NCBI GenBank assembly: GCA_022823185.1
Contig: JAJDXQ010000043.1
Span: 365,396-429,395, forward strand
DNA from: Caldilineaceae bacterium
Lineage (GTDB): Bacteria > Chloroflexota > Anaerolineae > Caldilineales > Caldilineaceae
Length of the DNA: 64,000 nt
Direction of reading: 5' to 3'
Part shown: positions 1-6,685 of the stretch, piece by piece
Layout of the letters: every line of letters starts with the position of its first letter
How positions within the stretch are numbered: position 1 is the stretch's first letter
Made by a program: the position numbers and the translations under genes
Notes under the pieces: generated by a model
Told to the model about the DNA's origin: nothing
What the model saw: only the letters and a program-made list of their open reading frames with translations
The model's database searches: none

Positions 1-206
1 TCCTGGCGCAGGGCTTCACAGATGCCGACGGCGATCGCCTCTTCGCCGATGTAGAGGTGGGCGATGCCGGGCATGCGAGCGCTGGTGTATAGCTCGTTGG
101 CCGCCTCCTCAAAGGCGCGGATCTTGGCCATCTGTTCGTAGGCCTGGAGCCAGTGTTCGGCGTCGAGTTCGGTTGCGTTCGGTTTGGTGTCGTTCGTTTC
201 GCTCAT
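1..206 (-). CDS. TPP-dependent 2-oxoacid/acetoin dehydrogenase E1 alpha subunit (N-terminal part, cut by window edge)
   Basis: Only the first 68 residues lie in the window; the rest is beyond base 1. Translation from the ATG at 206 gives the start of a PdhA/AcoA-type E1 alpha chain: an early I-R-x-F-E-E segment, then the G-I-A-H-L-Y-I-G-E-E-A-I-A-V-G block that opens the thiamine-pyrophosphate fold of this family. Such subunits pair with an E1 beta chain and decarboxylate a 2-oxoacid or acetoin, passing the acyl group to a lipoyl E2. It is the last visible gene of a minus-strand catabolic operon, 29 bp after the SDR gene. The beta and E2 genes would be expected just outside the window. Pyruvate versus acetoin specificity cannot be told from this fragment. 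Confidence 0.85.
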   Translation of the reverse strand, partial: MSETNDTKPNATELDAEHWLQAYEQMAKIRAFEEAANELYTSARMPGIAHLYIGEEAIAVGICEALRQ

Positions 207-235
207 GGTTTTACCCCATGGATAAGGCAGGATTC

Positions 236-1042
236 TTACCAGTGCATGACCCAGCCACTGTCAACGTTTACGGCCTGGCCGGTGATATTGCGGGCGTGTT
301 CGGAGGCCAGGAAGACGACGGTGGCCGCGATCTCTTCCTGGGAAACAAGGCGGCCCAACACGGCCAAGCGGCCAATCTTCTCAGTGCACCATTCTTCGTA
401 GGTGGGTCTTTCATCTTCGGGCAGTTCTGCGGTAGAGAACTTGTGGATGCGCCTTTGGAGCGGCGTGTCGACCATACCGGGGCAGATTGCGTTGGCACGG
501 ATATTGTAGGGCGCGAAATCTTTGGCGGCAATCTGCATGAAGCTGAGTACGGCGGCCTTGGAGACGCTGTAGGGGGGGTCGGTCTGGGAGCCGATCTGGC
601 CTGACACGGAGGAGAAGAAGAGGAATGTGCCTTCGCGGCGGGCGATCATCGGTTGATAGAAGGCATGGGCGGTGTTGACGGCGCCAAGCACATTGACTTC
701 ATGCACGCGGGGCCAGTCGGACGGTTCGAGGTTCCAGAAGGGGAACCCGCCCTTGCCCGAGTCGATGCCGACGGTGTAGACGACGTGGCGGACGGGTCCG
801 AGCTCCTGTTCGACGCGGGTTGCGGCTGCCTGAAGGGCGGTGAAATCGGTGACATCCACTTGCGCGGCCAGTGTATTGACGCCCAGGGCGGCGGCCTCCT
901 GGGCCACATCATTAACGACGGGATCGCGATCGAGCAGGGCGACGCCGGCTCCCTCGGCGGCGAAGGTTTTGGCGATCATGCGACCCATTCCGTTGGCTCC
1001 GCCGACGACGACGGCGGTCTGTCCTGTGAGTTCCAAATTCAT
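236..1042 (-). CDS. SDR-family NAD(P)-dependent oxidoreductase
   Basis: A 268-residue classical short-chain dehydrogenase/reductase, near the usual 250-residue length. The Rossmann glycine motif is V-G-G-A-N-G-M-G (G14 to G20). An acidic D38 at the end of the second strand suggests NAD rather than NADP. D63-V-T-D follows, and the active site is S145, Y158 and K162 in Y-S-V-S-K. The usual N-N-A-G after strand four is replaced by Y-T-V-G (89-92), a modest oddity. The C-terminal I-T-G-Q-A-V-N-V-D-S-G-W is typical of the family. It lies 39 bp after the 2-hydroxyacid dehydrogenase gene and before the E1 alpha gene, so a role in oxidising a hydroxylated intermediate of the same pathway is likely. 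The substrate is unknown. Confidence 0.9.
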   Translation of the reverse strand: MNLELTGQTAVVVGGANGMGRMIAKTFAAEGAGVALLDRDPVVNDVAQEAAALGVNTLAAQVDVTDFTALQAAATRVEQELGPVRHVVYTVGIDSGKGGFPFWNLEPSDWPRVHEVNVLGAVNTAHAFYQPMIARREGTFLFFSSVSGQIGSQTDPPYSVSKAAVLSFMQIAAKDFAPYNIRANAICPGMVDTPLQRRIHKFSTAELPEDERPTYEEWCTEKIGRLAVLGRLVSQEEIAATVVFLASEHARNITGQAVNVDSGWVMHW

Positions 1043-1081
1043 TGGTTTCCTTCGTTCAGGATACTTGTGATGCCGGCCCCC

Positions 1082-2143
1082 TTAGGGTTCCAGCCCGGTG
1101 CGGTTGGCCTGGGCGCGCGGGGTGAGGTCGAACTGGGTCTCGTGGCCGTGGAAGAAGCGCTCCAGTTCATCGACCATGAGGGTGAAGAAGCCCTGGTGCC
1201 CGGTTGGTCCGCCATAGGCTCCGATGTGCGGGCTGAGGAAGACGTTGGGCAGCTGCAGGATTTCGCTGTCGGGCGGCACCGGCTCCGGGTCGAATACGTC
1301 GAGGCCGGCGACGATGTCTCCTTGTTTGAGTCTTTCAATGAGGGCGGCGGAATCGGTGACTTTGCCGCGAGAGACGCTGACGAAGACGGCGCCGGGGCGC
1401 AAGCGGGCCAGCTCCTCTTTGCCGAGCATGCCCTCAGTTCTGGGCGTGTGCGGAACCAGGCAGACGACGACATCGCAGGAGAGCACGTTTTCCAGGCTTG
1501 TCTGCAGAAAGCCCAGCGCCTCGGGAAGCTCCTGAGGCAAGTAGGGATCGTGGACCCAAATTTCGGTCTCGAAGGCGCGCAGGAATTTCATCAGACGCCG
1601 GCCCATGTGCCCGCAGCCAATCAACCCAACCCTTCGGCCCCACAGAACGCCCTGCATTCCATCCATCAGTGTGCGGTCGAACCGGGTCTGGCCGGCGATC
1701 ATGCGGCGGAAGTGTCCGGCGCCGTTTTTGAGGCAGACGAGAATCATCGCCAGCGCCCATTCGGAGACCGGGTAGGAGGATGCGTTTGTGGTGTCGACGG
1801 TGCGAATGCCGCGTTCCCAGGCGGCGTTGAGGTCGATGCGGCTGGCGAAGCGGTCGCCCTCCATTTCGCCGACGAATTTGAGTGAGGGGGCCGCGGCGAG
1901 CATGTCTGCCGTCAAGGTGGGCGCGCCGAGGCAGACGACCAGCGCGTCGTGACCGGGCAGCCTTTCGGTGAGGAGGCGCGCGGCCTCAGGATCGGTGTTG
2001 GTGTCGTAGATGCCGCCTCCTTCGCAGGGGAACCAGTCCCAATCGGCGAAGGCATCAAGGCGGCTCAGGTCCTGCGAAGCCAGGTGGCTGTGGCGAACAA
2101 GATCGTTGAAGGCGAGGAGTACGCTGGGGCGCTTTTCGGTCAT
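1082..2143 (-). CDS. D-isomer-specific 2-hydroxyacid dehydrogenase
   Basis: A 353-residue member of the D-2-hydroxyacid dehydrogenase family (NAD-dependent interconversion of 2-oxo and D-2-hydroxy acids). The NAD site is G176-x-G178-x-x-G181, with an acidic D199 at the end of the next strand. The catalytic triad is visible as R259 (S-V-S-R-G-K), E287 (D-P-E-P) and H306 (S-P-H-I-G). The reading frame stays open upstream of the chosen ATG at 2143, but this start is preferred because a GGAAAG ribosome-binding sequence lies just upstream and it follows the stop of the preceding gene by 25 bp. In this operon it probably reduces or oxidises an acid produced by the Ldh-type enzyme or the isomerase. 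The substrate (glycerate, phosphoglycerate, other) is not resolved. Confidence 0.92.
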   Translation of the reverse strand: MTEKRPSVLLAFNDLVRHSHLASQDLSRLDAFADWDWFPCEGGGIYDTNTDPEAARLLTERLPGHDALVVCLGAPTLTADMLAAAPSLKFVGEMEGDRFASRIDLNAAWERGIRTVDTTNASSYPVSEWALAMILVCLKNGAGHFRRMIAGQTRFDRTLMDGMQGVLWGRRVGLIGCGHMGRRLMKFLRAFETEIWVHDPYLPQELPEALGFLQTSLENVLSCDVVVCLVPHTPRTEGMLGKEELARLRPGAVFVSVSRGKVTDSAALIERLKQGDIVAGLDVFDPEPVPPDSEILQLPNVFLSPHIGAYGGPTGHQGFFTLMVDELERFFHGHETQFDLTPRAQANRTGLEP

Positions 2144-2168
2144 CGGGCAATCTTTCCGTTCGAGAGCG

Positions 2169-2987
2169 TCAGTTCCGCCAAAGTTGCTGCGCGTGCTGTA
2201 TGGCCTGCTGGAATCCTTCCTCACCGGTGTTGCTGGCCTCTTCTACAGATATCCAACCATCAAATCCAAAGGTCTGCAAACGGCTGAAGATCTGATCGAG
2301 CGGCGTGATCCCGCTGCCCAGCAGGACCGGTTCGAACGCGCCCTTTCTACTGATGTCGCTGACGTGGAGGGCTGCGACGCGCGGCAGGACGGCGTCGAGC
2401 ACGGCGAGCGGGTCGTCATTGACGGCGAGCAGATTGGCGGTGTCGAAGAGGAGCCGAAGACCGCTGGCGGCGGTTCGTTCACAGATTTCAAGAAACACTG
2501 AGGCCGTCTGGGAAAAGTCGAAGTAGGTCCAGCCGTAGCCGATAGCGTGATTTTCGTAGACAAGGTCGACGCCTGCAGCCCTGGCTTCATCAACGCAGGC
2601 GCTCAGTCCTTCCGCGGCCCAGGATACGCCGTCGGTCCGAGTCACGCCGGGATGTTTCTGGCCGGCGGTGACGCGCAGGAAGGAGACGCCCAGTTGGGCA
2701 GCCGCATGGATATAGTTGCCAAGCTCCCGGCGGTGGCGGAGCCGCTCAGCCGCGTTGGGGTGGGTAAAATCAGTATAGGTTACCATGCCGGCGATCACAA
2801 CGCCGGCGTCGTGCGCCTGCCCTCGCAGCTCGCTCAGGTAGCCGCCATCAAGCGAATCCAGATGTGCCACGCTGATGTCTGCCCCGTCCAGCCCAAGCCT
2901 GGCGGCGAGGCCGAACCAGTCGGCAAGGGTTCGCTCGCCGGCGGTGATGGCGGGGTAGAGGGAGACGGGAAGACAGGAGAACGGCAT
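2169..2987 (-). CDS. Sugar phosphate isomerase/epimerase-like TIM barrel protein
   Basis: A 272-residue protein with the look of the xylose-isomerase-like TIM barrel (AP endonuclease family 2 fold). Features are an N-terminal strand S-L-Y-P, the A-D-I-S-V-A-H-L-D-S strand, a Y-E-N-H-A-I metal-ligand strand with Glu and His, L-L-F-D-T-A-N (the Asp/Asn strand), A-A-L-H-V-S-D, and a final W-I-S-V-E-E-A strand with a Glu ligand. Proteins of this kind are divalent-metal isomerases or epimerases of keto-sugars, or dehydratases such as IolE. The ATG at 2987 is chosen because the upstream in-frame residues are low-complexity and overlap the preceding gene. It sits 4 bp after the propeller gene, so the two are probably translationally coupled. 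The exact reaction is unknown. Confidence 0.83.
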   Translation of the reverse strand: MPFSCLPVSLYPAITAGERTLADWFGLAARLGLDGADISVAHLDSLDGGYLSELRGQAHDAGVVIAGMVTYTDFTHPNAAERLRHRRELGNYIHAAAQLGVSFLRVTAGQKHPGVTRTDGVSWAAEGLSACVDEARAAGVDLVYENHAIGYGWTYFDFSQTASVFLEICERTAASGLRLLFDTANLLAVNDDPLAVLDAVLPRVAALHVSDISRKGAFEPVLLGSGITPLDQIFSRLQTFGFDGWISVEEASNTGEEGFQQAIQHAQQLWRN

Positions 2988-2991
2988 GGAA

Positions 2992-3699
2992 TCAGGCCTC
3001 TTGGATCGCCATGACGGAGCCGGAAGAGGCATCGCAGTAGATGAAGCGGCAGTCCGGGTCGGCGCTGAGGCCATGGGGTTCCGGCTCGGAATCGGGGACG
3101 GTGATCCGGTCGAGTTCGGCGCCGTCGGTGAGGCTCAGTTTGACGATGACGCGGTGGCCGGTATGGACGACCCAGACACCGTCTTCGACGCGGACGACGC
3201 CGTGAGCGCGGGTGTAGGGCAGGGGGATGGTATGCTGGACGGACCAGTCGCTGATTCGCATTTTGGTCAACGTCTGGTCTTTGAGCGTAGTAAGCCAGAG
3301 GTGGCCGGGGTCAAAGCTGTCGTACTCGATGCCGTGCGTGCCGCCGCCGTTGGGCAGCGGGTGGCGAGAAATGGTCTGGCCGCTGTCTGGATCGACCTGC
3401 AGGACCTCTCCCATAGACTTTTGGGCATCGCTGTCCCGTTTTGGCCGCCACAGTTCGGCGGAGCCGTTGGCGGCCAGCCAGAGGCTGTCTTCACCCCAGG
3501 CCATTCCGCTGGTGTTGGAGGAATCGCTGGGGATTTCGCGGATCATTTTGGGGACACCGTAGTAGTCGAGCTCGCCGTTGCGTTCGACGAGCATGACTCG
3601 GTCGGTGATCTGATCGACGATCCAGAGGCCGTTATCGGTCATCTGGAGGCCGTTTGGCACTGCGTAGGGGGAGCGAAACAGCTTGGTGTAGGTAGTCAT
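2992..3699 (-). CDS. Small beta-propeller protein (SMP-30/lactonase-like or Vgb-like)
   Basis: A 235-residue protein built of repeated strands such as N-G-L-W-I-V-D, D-S-L-W-L-A, G-H-L-W-L-T, D-G-V-W-V-V and C-R-F-I-Y-C-D, spaced as in a beta-propeller of the SMP-30/gluconolactonase or virginiamycin B lyase type. T-H-G-I-E-Y-D, R-A-H-G-V and E-P-H-G-L carry the recurrent His-Gly turn typical of these propellers. There is no signal peptide, so it should be cytoplasmic. It is short for a complete six-bladed SMP-30 (about 290 residues). In this operon a lactonase role acting on a sugar lactone is plausible, but the metal-binding residues are not clear enough to claim it. Confidence 0.7.
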   Translation of the reverse strand: MTTYTKLFRSPYAVPNGLQMTDNGLWIVDQITDRVMLVERNGELDYYGVPKMIREIPSDSSNTSGMAWGEDSLWLAANGSAELWRPKRDSDAQKSMGEVLQVDPDSGQTISRHPLPNGGGTHGIEYDSFDPGHLWLTTLKDQTLTKMRISDWSVQHTIPLPYTRAHGVVRVEDGVWVVHTGHRVIVKLSLTDGAELDRITVPDSEPEPHGLSADPDCRFIYCDASSGSVMAIQEA

Positions 3700-3755
3700 G
3701 ATTCACCCTTCGGAAGTTGGAGCCGGTCTGGGCGCGGCCGTTGCGCGCATTGGAT

Positions 3756-4805
3756 TTACTGCAGATCTGTTGGGGGCGGGACGCCTACTGCCTCGCCGCT
3801 TTCGACGATGCGGGACCAGGTGCTTTCTTCGATGGGGATGCCGTGCTCAAGGCGATGCTGACGCCGTTCCTCTTCGATTTCACCGGGGTAGTAGATTCGC
3901 TTGACGCCTGGCAACTTGGGCGAGGACCAGACCCATTCGACGAGTTTTTCGACTTCCCGCTTGTATTCGTCAGGATCGATGAAGCTCTCGATCTTGATGG
4001 CCAGCGCGACCCAACCGGATGCGCCGCGGGTGGGCGGGTCTGCGCTGCAACCGGCCCAGGAGAGGCCGCCGGCGATGGCTTCGACCATCATGCCCAGGCC
4101 GTATCCCTTGTGTCCGACCGAGCCACCAAGCGGGAGCATGGCGGCTTTGCCTTCCATGAACTGATTTGGGTCCAGGACTGCGTTGCCGTTTTCGTCGATG
4201 AGCCAGTCGTCGGGCACGGGGAGGCCGCGAGCCCGTTGCACGTCTACTTTGCCGCCGGCGACCATGCTTGTGGTCATGTCCAGCATGAGGGGGGCGCCGC
4301 GGGCGCGGGGTGCGCTAAAGGCGAGGGGATTGGGTGGCAGACGCCTTCCGGTCCCGCCGAAAGGGGCGGTAAACGGGCCGCCGCCGTTGAGGAAAAGGAG
4401 GCCGATGCAGTCCTGTTCGGCGGCGATGGGCGGAAAGGCGCCCAGACGGCCGATGTGGGTGGATTGGTGGACGGCGACTGCGCCGAATGTGTGCTGTTTG
4501 GCGCGGGCTACTGCCATTTCCATCGCTTTCTTGGCGAGTACGATTCCCTGCATCCGCTGGGCGTCGATCACGAGGGAGGCGGGAGATTCCCGGACGATTT
4601 TCAGGTCGCCGACCGGTTTCATGGTTCCTTCGCGTACCGCCGAAATATAGCCGGGCAGCCGTATCACGCCGTGGGAGTCATGTCCCACAAGGTTGGAGTC
4701 GACCAGATGGTCGGTGACGTCTTGGCCCTGGTCTGCGGGAAAGCCGGCTGCGGAAAAGATGGCTGCGCCATATTCTCTCAAGCTGCGATGGGAGATGGTG
4801 GGCAT
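3756..4805 (-). CDS. Ldh-family NAD(P)-dependent malate/lactate/sulfolactate-type dehydrogenase
   Basis: A 349-residue member of the type-2 malate/L-lactate dehydrogenase family, which is unrelated to the Rossmann-fold lactate dehydrogenases. Family signatures are H-D-S-H-G-V-I-R-L-P-G-Y near residue 42, H-Q-S-T-H-I-G-R-L-G near 112 (catalytic His), N-P-L-A-F-S-A-P near 160, and G-H-K-G-Y-G-L-G-M-M-V-E near 230. These enzymes oxidise 2-hydroxyacids such as malate, ureidoglycolate, sulfolactate or 2,3-diketogulonate. It is the first gene of the minus-strand operon, with AGGATC as ribosome-binding sequence and a good promoter about 130 bp upstream. The C-terminal tail after the conserved core (about 300 onward) is long and charged. 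The substrate is not determined. Confidence 0.9.
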   Translation of the reverse strand: MPTISHRSLREYGAAIFSAAGFPADQGQDVTDHLVDSNLVGHDSHGVIRLPGYISAVREGTMKPVGDLKIVRESPASLVIDAQRMQGIVLAKKAMEMAVARAKQHTFGAVAVHQSTHIGRLGAFPPIAAEQDCIGLLFLNGGGPFTAPFGGTGRRLPPNPLAFSAPRARGAPLMLDMTTSMVAGGKVDVQRARGLPVPDDWLIDENGNAVLDPNQFMEGKAAMLPLGGSVGHKGYGLGMMVEAIAGGLSWAGCSADPPTRGASGWVALAIKIESFIDPDEYKREVEKLVEWVWSSPKLPGVKRIYYPGEIEEERRQHRLEHGIPIEESTWSRIVESGEAVGVPPPTDLQ

Positions 4806-4935
4806 TGGTGCAAGATCCTTTTTGGGCTACTTTGGCGAAGATCGGGGAGACAGCGGCAGTTTGCGGCGTCTCCACGGATGCGCGTTCACCTATGTTACGG
4901 AGAGGCCGGCGGGACTCGTTTGACTCGTACAAAAA

Positions 4936-4964
4936 AGTATACCTTGCACAGAAAAAACATTCAA
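4936..4964 (-). promoter_or_regulatory. Sigma70/SigA-type promoter for the Ldh-led catabolic operon
   Basis: On the minus strand the sequence reads TTGAAT (4964-4959), a 17-bp spacer, then TATACT (4941-4936). The -10 box has five of six consensus bases and the -35 box has four. Transcription would begin near 4929, giving a leader of about 125 nt before the ATG at 4805. Two direct GACTCGT copies (4913-4919 and 4922-4928 on the plus strand) fall at the predicted start and could be an operator. Confidence 0.6.
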
Positions 4965-5010
4965 ACAGTGTGGGGACTGCAGGGGAACTGCGAGGGAGCG
5001 GCAACGACGA

Positions 5011-5046
5011 ACGGCAACAGCTTTTTGATCCACGTAGGGGCACGGA
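5011..5046. repeat. Dispersed intergenic repeat, copy 1
   Basis: A 36-bp core containing CTTTTTGATCCACG matches the stretch at 10462-10497 at 32 of 36 positions by direct comparison. The similarity continues loosely on both sides: GCAGGGGA and further GGCAACG blocks precede it, and A-rich GGCAGGGGAACTGCGG follows. The GCAGGGGAACTGCG block itself occurs twice around this copy (near 4979 and 5052). Both copies are intergenic, so this looks like a small non-coding repeat family of the genome, not a gene. Confidence 0.65.
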
Positions 5047-5211
5047 AAAGGGCAGGGGAACTGCGGGGGGTTGGGGGCCAGGGGAGGGGCGGTGACGGGA
5101 TGCCACTTTTTTTTAGGCTAAAGGGGGCGATGTTATTCTTTGTGGCAGAGTGGCGCTCTGACTTTAAGAGCGGGGGAAATGCGGAAGGACTTCATCAATG
5201 GGAGATGGGAT

Positions 5212-6549
5212 ATGGCAGAACTAAGCGCCATGGGCGGCGGCCGGACTCAGCATGGCGGTCAAGGCGGCGGCGCAAGGAAGGAGAGCGCGTTCATGCTGGA
5301 TACGTCCAGCATCAAGTATGGGCCGGGCGTGACGCGGGAAGTCGGGTATGACATGAAGAAGCTGGGGGCCGAGCGGGTGATGGTGGTTACGGATCCCAGG
5401 CTAGCCGACAGCGAGCCAGTGGCGGTCGCGCTGGGGGCTTTGCGGGCGGAGGGGATTGATGCGGTCCTGTACGACCAGGTACGGGTCGAGCCGACTGACG
5501 TGTCGTTCCTGGACGCGATCGACTTTGCGCGGGCGGGGAACTTTGACGGGTACCTGTCGGTTGGGGGCGGCTCGACGATGGACACTGCCAAGGCGGCGAA
5601 TCTCTACGCTACCTATCCGGCTGATTTTCTGGACTATGTCAACCTGCCCATTGGGAAGGGCGTTCCAGTTCCCGGTCCGTTGCGTCCGCACATTGCTGTG
5701 CCCACGACTGCGGGCACAGGCAGCGAGACGACGGGCGTGGCGATCTGCGATCTGACGGATATGCACGTAAAGACCGGGATCGCGCACCGGGCGTTGCGGC
5801 CCCAGATGGGCATCCTCGATCCACACAATACACGGACGCTGCCGCAGATGGCAGCCGCGAGCACAGGGCTGGACGTGCTGAGCCATGCTCTGGAGTCGTT
5901 GACGGCGTTGCCGTACGACAGCCGGGTTGCGCCGGAGTCGCCGGAGCTGAGGCCGGCCTATCAGGGGGCGAACCCGATCAGCGACATCTGGGCGACGAAG
6001 GCGATCGAGATGGTATCGGCGAATATCGTGCGGGCAATTCAGGACACGGAGGACGATGAGGCGCGCAGCGGCATGCTGCTGGCGGCGGCGTACGCGGGCA
6101 TTGGGTTCGGCAACGCAGGCGTCCATCTGCCGCACGGGATGAGCTATCCGGTGAGCGGCATGGTGCGCAGTTACAGGCCGCCGGGGTACCCGCCGGATCA
6201 TCCGATCATTCCGCACGGGATGGCGGTTATTTTGAACGCGCCGGCAGTCTTTCGATTTACGGCGCCGACGAATCCGCAGAGGCACTTGTACGCGGCGCGG
6301 CTGATGGGCGTGGACACGACGGACGCGGCGGAGGAGGATGCAGGGGAGCTGCTCGCGGGGGCGATCATCAGCCTGATGCAGAAAACCGGTGTGCCCAACG
6401 GCCTGGGGGCCATTGGGTTTACGGAGGAGGACATCCCGGCGCTGGTGGAGGGGACGCTGCCCCAGCACCGCGTAACGAAGCTCTCACCGCGGCCGGCGGA
6501 TGGAGAGGATCTTGGGGCGCTGTTTCGAGATGCCATGCGGTACTGGTGA
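5212..6549 (+). CDS. Hydroxyacid-oxoacid transhydrogenase (ADHFE1-like, iron-containing ADH family)
   Basis: A 445-residue iron-containing alcohol dehydrogenase closely resembling the mitochondrial ADHFE1 type. That enzyme couples oxidation of 4-hydroxybutyrate (or L-3-hydroxybutyrate) to reduction of 2-oxoglutarate to D-2-hydroxyglutarate. Shared motifs are R-V-E-P-T-D, V-G-G-G-S-T-M-D-T-A-K-A-A-N-L-Y, P-T-T-A-G-T-G-S-E-T-T-G-V-A-I, R-P-A-Y-Q-G-x-N-P-I-S-D-I-W, G-I-G-F-G-N-A-G-V-H-L and H-G-M-S-Y-P-x-S-G, with the metal-binding Asp and His residues in these blocks. The frame is open to 5140 and an ATG also exists at 5179. The ATG at 5212 is chosen for the GGGAG six bases upstream; conservation begins about 22 residues later. 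It stands alone between a divergent operon and a convergent gene. Confidence 0.9.
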   Translation: MAELSAMGGGRTQHGGQGGGARKESAFMLDTSSIKYGPGVTREVGYDMKKLGAERVMVVTDPRLADSEPVAVALGALRAEGIDAVLYDQVRVEPTDVSFLDAIDFARAGNFDGYLSVGGGSTMDTAKAANLYATYPADFLDYVNLPIGKGVPVPGPLRPHIAVPTTAGTGSETTGVAICDLTDMHVKTGIAHRALRPQMGILDPHNTRTLPQMAAASTGLDVLSHALESLTALPYDSRVAPESPELRPAYQGANPISDIWATKAIEMVSANIVRAIQDTEDDEARSGMLLAAAYAGIGFGNAGVHLPHGMSYPVSGMVRSYRPPGYPPDHPIIPHGMAVILNAPAVFRFTAPTNPQRHLYAARLMGVDTTDAAEEDAGELLAGAIISLMQKTGVPNGLGAIGFTEEDIPALVEGTLPQHRVTKLSPRPADGEDLGALFRDAMRYW

Positions 6550-6583
6550 TGGGACGGGGCGGTTCAAGTTCGAAGTGAATCAG

Positions 6584-6626
6584 GGCCCGGCCCTCTCCGA
6601 TTGCGGCATGGTTGCCAGGCCGGGCC
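6584..6626. terminator. GC-rich hairpin between convergent genes
   Basis: GGCCCGGCC at 6584-6592 pairs with GGCCGGGCC at 6618-6626 around a 25-base loop, in the 136-bp gap between two converging genes. There is no run of T on either side, so intrinsic termination is uncertain. The position still suggests a transcription barrier. Confidence 0.35.
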
Positions 6627-6685
6627 TTGTGCGGCAGTGACGGGGGTGGCGGCGGCTTGCACGGCGGCAGGGCACCGCGTCGATT

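Larger units (their letters stand above)
4806..5211. other. Divergent intergenic region
   Basis: This 406-bp gap separates the minus-strand Ldh operon from the plus-strand transhydrogenase gene. It holds a promoter for the minus operon (4936-4964), a pair of direct GACTCGT repeats next to the expected transcription start, and one copy of a short dispersed repeat (5011-5046). The rest is GC-rich with no coding signal that I trust. No convincing plus-strand promoter was found for the downstream gene. Confidence 0.6.

Noticed and set aside
6584..6626. Calling the hairpin at 6584-6626 a definite terminator.
   Set aside because: The stem is good but no T-run follows on either strand; kept only as a low-confidence feature.
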